Source: Bacteroidales bacterium
Lineage (GTDB): Bacteria; Bacteroidota; Bacteroidia; Bacteroidales; WCHB1-69
Direction of reading: 5' to 3'
DNA length: 8,541 bases
Assembly (NCBI GenBank): GCA_016285615.1
Contig: JAEERB010000103.1
Span: 1-8,541 of the forward strand
Position 1 is the first letter of the stretch. Every line of letters starts with the position of its first letter. Below the pieces are notes generated by a model. The model worked only from the letters and a program-made list of their open reading frames with translations, was not told the origin of the DNA and ran no database searches. This document shows, in pieces, positions 6,413 through 8,541 of the stretch. A program made the translations under genes and the position numbers.

Positions 6413-6455
6413 CCCTCTATTATCCGCCCTTTTGTATAAACATAACAAATTAATT

Positions 6456-7325
6456 ATGAATAGTTTAAAAGAGTCAAGAGCAGCAAGTTTCATCATCATG
6501 ACGATCATTTACATTGCAGCCTTTTTCGTGGCCTTGGCCGTATATCGTTGGAGCGCCACCACCACATGGCAAGAACTGTGGCGACTCTTCGTTGCCGATG
6601 TTGTCGGTACGCTTTTCGTATGGTTTTTCGGATTGATATTCAAGAATGTATCGGTCTATGACCCCTACTGGAGCGTGGCTCCGCCTGTCATGTTAACCGC
6701 TGTGGCCTACCAGGTGGGCAGTTGCAACAGCGCCACCCTCCTACTCCTCGCCGCCGTATGGATTTGGGGCATCCGCCTGACGGGCAACTGGGCCTACACC
6801 TTCCGCAACCTGAACGCCGAAGACTGGCGTTACACCAAATATAGAAAAGAGTTACAGCCGTCATTCTTCCAGATTGTCAATCTTTTTGGATTGAACATGA
6901 TGCCTACTGTGGTCGTCTTTCTGGTCATGATTCCGGGCTTCAAACTCATTGCGTTGAATGCCAACGCCAACATCTTCACTTGGCTGGCATTCCTGCTGTG
7001 TGTAGCCTCTGCCATGTTGCAACTGGTATCCGACACACAACGCCATCGCTTTGTCAAAGCCAAACTGGGGCGCGTCTGCAATGTGGGACTCTGGAAGCAC
7101 GGCCGCCATCCTAACTACCTGGGCGAAATCATGATGTGGTGGGGCGTCTATCTGTTATTCCTGTCAGTAGCACCCGACATAGCCCACAACTGGCACTGGC
7201 TGCTGGGCGCCGTTGTCAACACCTGCCTCTTCTGCTTCATCAGCATCCCTCTCATGGAGAAAAGGCAGTTGGCCAACAAGCCAGAATATGCTGAATACAA
7301 GAAGAATACGAGATTGTTTTTATAA
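6456..7325 (+). CDS. DUF1295-family integral membrane protein (steroid 5-alpha-reductase-like fold)
   Basis: 289 residues. I start it at the ATG at 6456 (MNSLKESRAAS), because the longer open frame back to 6078 runs antisense through the FISUMP gene and upstream of a -7 element. It has about seven hydrophobic segments (roughly 11-30, 44-62, 76-103, 138-160, 171-192, 222-240, 246-266), so it sits in the cytoplasmic membrane. Family motifs are VSVYDPYWSVAPP (65-77), RLTGNW (107-112), GLWKHGRHPNYLGE (211-224) and the C-terminal MEKRQLANKPEYAEYKKNT (267-285). DUF1295 proteins share a fold with steroid 5-alpha reductases and isoprenylcysteine methyltransferases; the RHPNYLGE region is the shared cofactor-side signature. 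The substrate is unknown, and lipid or isoprenoid reduction is only a family-level guess. queF starts 64 bp downstream but has its own -7 element. Confidence 0.88.
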   Translation: MNSLKESRAASFIIMTIIYIAAFFVALAVYRWSATTTWQELWRLFVADVVGTLFVWFFGLIFKNVSVYDPYWSVAPPVMLTAVAYQVGSCNSATLLLLAAVWIWGIRLTGNWAYTFRNLNAEDWRYTKYRKELQPSFFQIVNLFGLNMMPTVVVFLVMIPGFKLIALNANANIFTWLAFLLCVASAMLQLVSDTQRHRFVKAKLGRVCNVGLWKHGRHPNYLGEIMMWWGVYLLFLSVAPDIAHNWHWLLGAVVNTCLFCFISIPLMEKRQLANKPEYAEYKKNTRLFL

Positions 7326-7365
7326 AATTACAAAGACACTCAGCCGTTCGTCTACACAAATTTCC

Positions 7366-7373
7366 TATTTTTG
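7366..7373 (+). promoter_or_regulatory. Candidate -7 promoter element for queF-queC
   Basis: TATTTTTG is an exact TAnnTTTG match ending 16 bp before the queF ATG, within the 64-bp gap after the DUF1295 stop. No clear TTTG lies at -33 spacing. It suggests queF-queC can be transcribed separately from the DUF1295 gene, with a leader too short for a riboswitch. Confidence 0.45.
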
Positions 7374-7389
7374 CACAAAATAATTCATT

Positions 7390-7860
7390 ATGCCAAGAAA
7401 CGAAAAGGAATTGCAAGGGGTGACATTGTTGGGCAACCAGAACACACATTATGCGTACGATTACACACCAGAAGTGCTGGAAACCTTCGAGAACAAACAC
7501 CCTGAGAATGAATACATTGTTACGCTCGACTGTCCCGAGTTCACTTCGCTGTGCCCTAAAACCGGCCAACCCGACTTCGGACATATCATCATCAACTACA
7601 TCCCCCGCACGCTGATGGTCGAGAGCAAGAGCTTGAAACTCTATCTGTTCAGTTTCCGCAACCACGGCGACTTCCACGAGGATTGCGTCAACATCATCCT
7701 CAAAGACCTCATTAAGTTAATGGATCCCAAATACATAGAAGTCATCGGCCTTTTCAACCCGCGTGGCGGCATCTCCATCAAGCCCTTCGCCAATTACGGC
7801 GATAAGCAACATCAAGAGATGGTTCGCGAGCGACTATTGGCAAATTTCCGCAACGAATAA
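7390..7860 (+). CDS. queF: NADPH-dependent 7-cyano-7-deazaguanine (preQ0) reductase, single-domain type
   Basis: 156 residues, close to the length of the single-domain B. subtilis type (about 165). QueF reduces the nitrile of preQ0 to the aminomethyl group of preQ1 in the cytoplasm, using NADPH, in the queuosine tRNA-modification pathway. The active-site Cys55 lies in [12 protein letters not shown], with Asp62 as the partner acid. The QueF motif for NADPH binding is clear: E78-S-K-S-L-K83, then Y85 to H92 ending [16 protein letters not shown] (122-133) is also typical. The start is the ATG at 7390, preceded by an AT-rich stretch without a Shine-Dalgarno sequence. Its stop is 2 bp before the queC start, so the two are almost certainly cotranscribed and probably translationally coupled. 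Confidence 0.97.
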   Translation: MPRNEKELQGVTLLGNQNTHYAYDYTPEVLETFENKHPENEYIVTLDCPEFTSLCPKTGQPDFGHIIINYIPRTLMVESKSLKLYLFSFRNHGDFHEDCVNIILKDLIKLMDPKYIEVIGLFNPRGGISIKPFANYGDKQHQEMVRERLLANFRNE

Positions 7861-7862
7861 TT

Positions 7863-8522
7863 ATGAAAGACGCTGTTCTCATCATCTCCGGCGGTATGGA
7901 CTCGACCACAATGCTTTACGAGTATCGTGACGAGATTGCCTTGGCCATCACTTTCGACTACGGCTCCACCCAGAACGGTCGCGAGCGCGTCTGCGCCATC
8001 ACCCACTGCCAACGATTGGGCATCAAACACATTATCGTGCCTTTGGAATTCATGCACCGCTACTTCAAAAGCACGCTGCTGATGACTGCCGCCGACATTC
8101 CCGAAGGCAACTACAACGACGAGAATATGAAATCGACGGTGGTGCCTTTCCGCAACGGCATCATGCTGGCCATTGCCTGCGGCATTGCAGAAAGTAACGG
8201 ACTGAAGCGGGTGATGATTGCCAACCACGCCGGCGACCATTGCATCTACCCCGACTGCCGACCTGGCTTTGTGGATGCCATGTCGAGCGCCATGTCGGCG
8301 GGCACCTACGACAACATCACGGTATTTGCGCCTTACACCTATCTGAGTAAGAAGGAAATTGCCGAGCACGGCAAGGCGCTGGGCTTGGATTACAGCGAAA
8401 CGTACTCGTGCTACAAAGGCGGCGAGAAGCACTGCGGCAAATGCGGCACCTGCCGCGAACGCCGAATGGCCCTCAAAGAAGCCGGCATAGAAGACAAGAC
8501 GGAGTACGAGAGCGATTTATAA
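7863..8522 (+). CDS. queC: 7-cyano-7-deazaguanine synthase
   Basis: 219 residues, the usual family length. QueC converts 7-carboxy-7-deazaguanine to preQ0 using ATP and ammonia, the step directly before QueF. The PP-loop ATP-binding motif SGGMDST is at 9-15. Further family blocks are FDYGSTQ (31-37), VVPFRNGIML (93-102), NHAGDHCIYPDCRPGF (121-136) and SETYSCYKGG (178-187). The C-terminal zinc site is complete, with Cys183, Cys191, Cys194 and Cys197. The gene follows queF after 2 bp. queD, queE and folE are not in the window, so preQ0 precursor supply must come from elsewhere or lie beyond the right edge. The TAA stop at 8520-8522 runs directly into an AT-rich heptamer repeat. Confidence 0.97.
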   Translation: MKDAVLIISGGMDSTTMLYEYRDEIALAITFDYGSTQNGRERVCAITHCQRLGIKHIIVPLEFMHRYFKSTLLMTAADIPEGNYNDENMKSTVVPFRNGIMLAIACGIAESNGLKRVMIANHAGDHCIYPDCRPGFVDAMSSAMSAGTYDNITVFAPYTYLSKKEIAEHGKALGLDYSETYSCYKGGEKHCGKCGTCRERRMALKEAGIEDKTEYESDL

Positions 8523-8541
8523 TTCACAATTTACAATTTAT
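8522..8541 (+). repeat. Start of a heptamer tract at the queC stop codon (continues past window)
   Basis: From the last base of the queC stop, the coding strand reads ATTCACA then ATTTACA then ATTTAT up to the window edge. The 13-mer ATAATTCACAATT spanning the stop also spans the rsmI stop. The full extent cannot be seen. Confidence 0.65.

Noticed and set aside
6078..6455. N-terminal extension of the DUF1295 reading frame (126 extra codons)
   Set aside because: It runs antisense through the start of the FISUMP gene, has no family similarity, and lies upstream of the -7 element at 6405. The family's N-terminus fits the ATG at 6456.
7326..7389. preQ1 riboswitch upstream of queF
   Set aside because: The 64-bp gap shows no stem-loop with the A-rich pseudoknot tail of preQ1 riboswitches, and the probable transcript leader from the -7 element is too short.
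7252..8432. Minus-strand frames across queF and queC
   Set aside because: Antisense to two strongly conserved enzymes. No independent support.

Overview
The window looks like chromosomal DNA of a member of the phylum Bacteroidota, most likely the order Bacteroidales (Prevotella/Bacteroides relatives). The evidence is a short RsmI without the C-terminal extension, a FISUMP-domain secreted protein, large secreted PPC/PKD proteins, weak or absent Shine-Dalgarno sequences, and exact matches to the Bacteroidota -7 promoter element TAnnTTTG just upstream of five of the seven genes. The exact genus cannot be read from the sequence alone.

Left arm, minus strand (6347 down to 1). Four genes read in the same direction: a small exported FISUMP-domain protein (6347-5589); rsmI, a 16S rRNA 2'-O-ribose methyltransferase with a GTG start (5548-4859); a lipoprotein carboxylesterase/alpha-beta hydrolase with a PKD-like tail (4694-3048); and a very large exported protein with tandem PPC-like domains plus a PKD domain, which runs off the left edge (2702-1). 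Three of the four are predicted to be exported or surface proteins and one is a housekeeping gene. Each has its own spacing, and the layout does not look like one tight operon.

Right arm, plus strand (6456 to 8522). It diverges from the FISUMP gene across a 108-bp region that holds two back-to-back -7 elements. A DUF1295 membrane protein is followed by queF and queC, which are 2 bp apart. QueC makes preQ0 (7-cyano-7-deazaguanine) and QueF reduces it to preQ1, so the pair performs consecutive steps of queuosine precursor synthesis.

Intergenic DNA. The two long gaps (2703-3047 and 4695-4858) contain no genes. They hold layered repeats: a GC-rich tandem unit carrying 22-bp palindromes, GTTAAG-type purine-rich tracts, and 7-bp periodic AT-rich tracts. 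The heptamer tract (coding-strand form about ATTYANA) begins at or inside the stop codon of three different genes (esterase, rsmI, queC). This is the most unusual feature of the window. I found no CRISPR array, tRNA, rRNA, insertion sequence, prophage or defence system.
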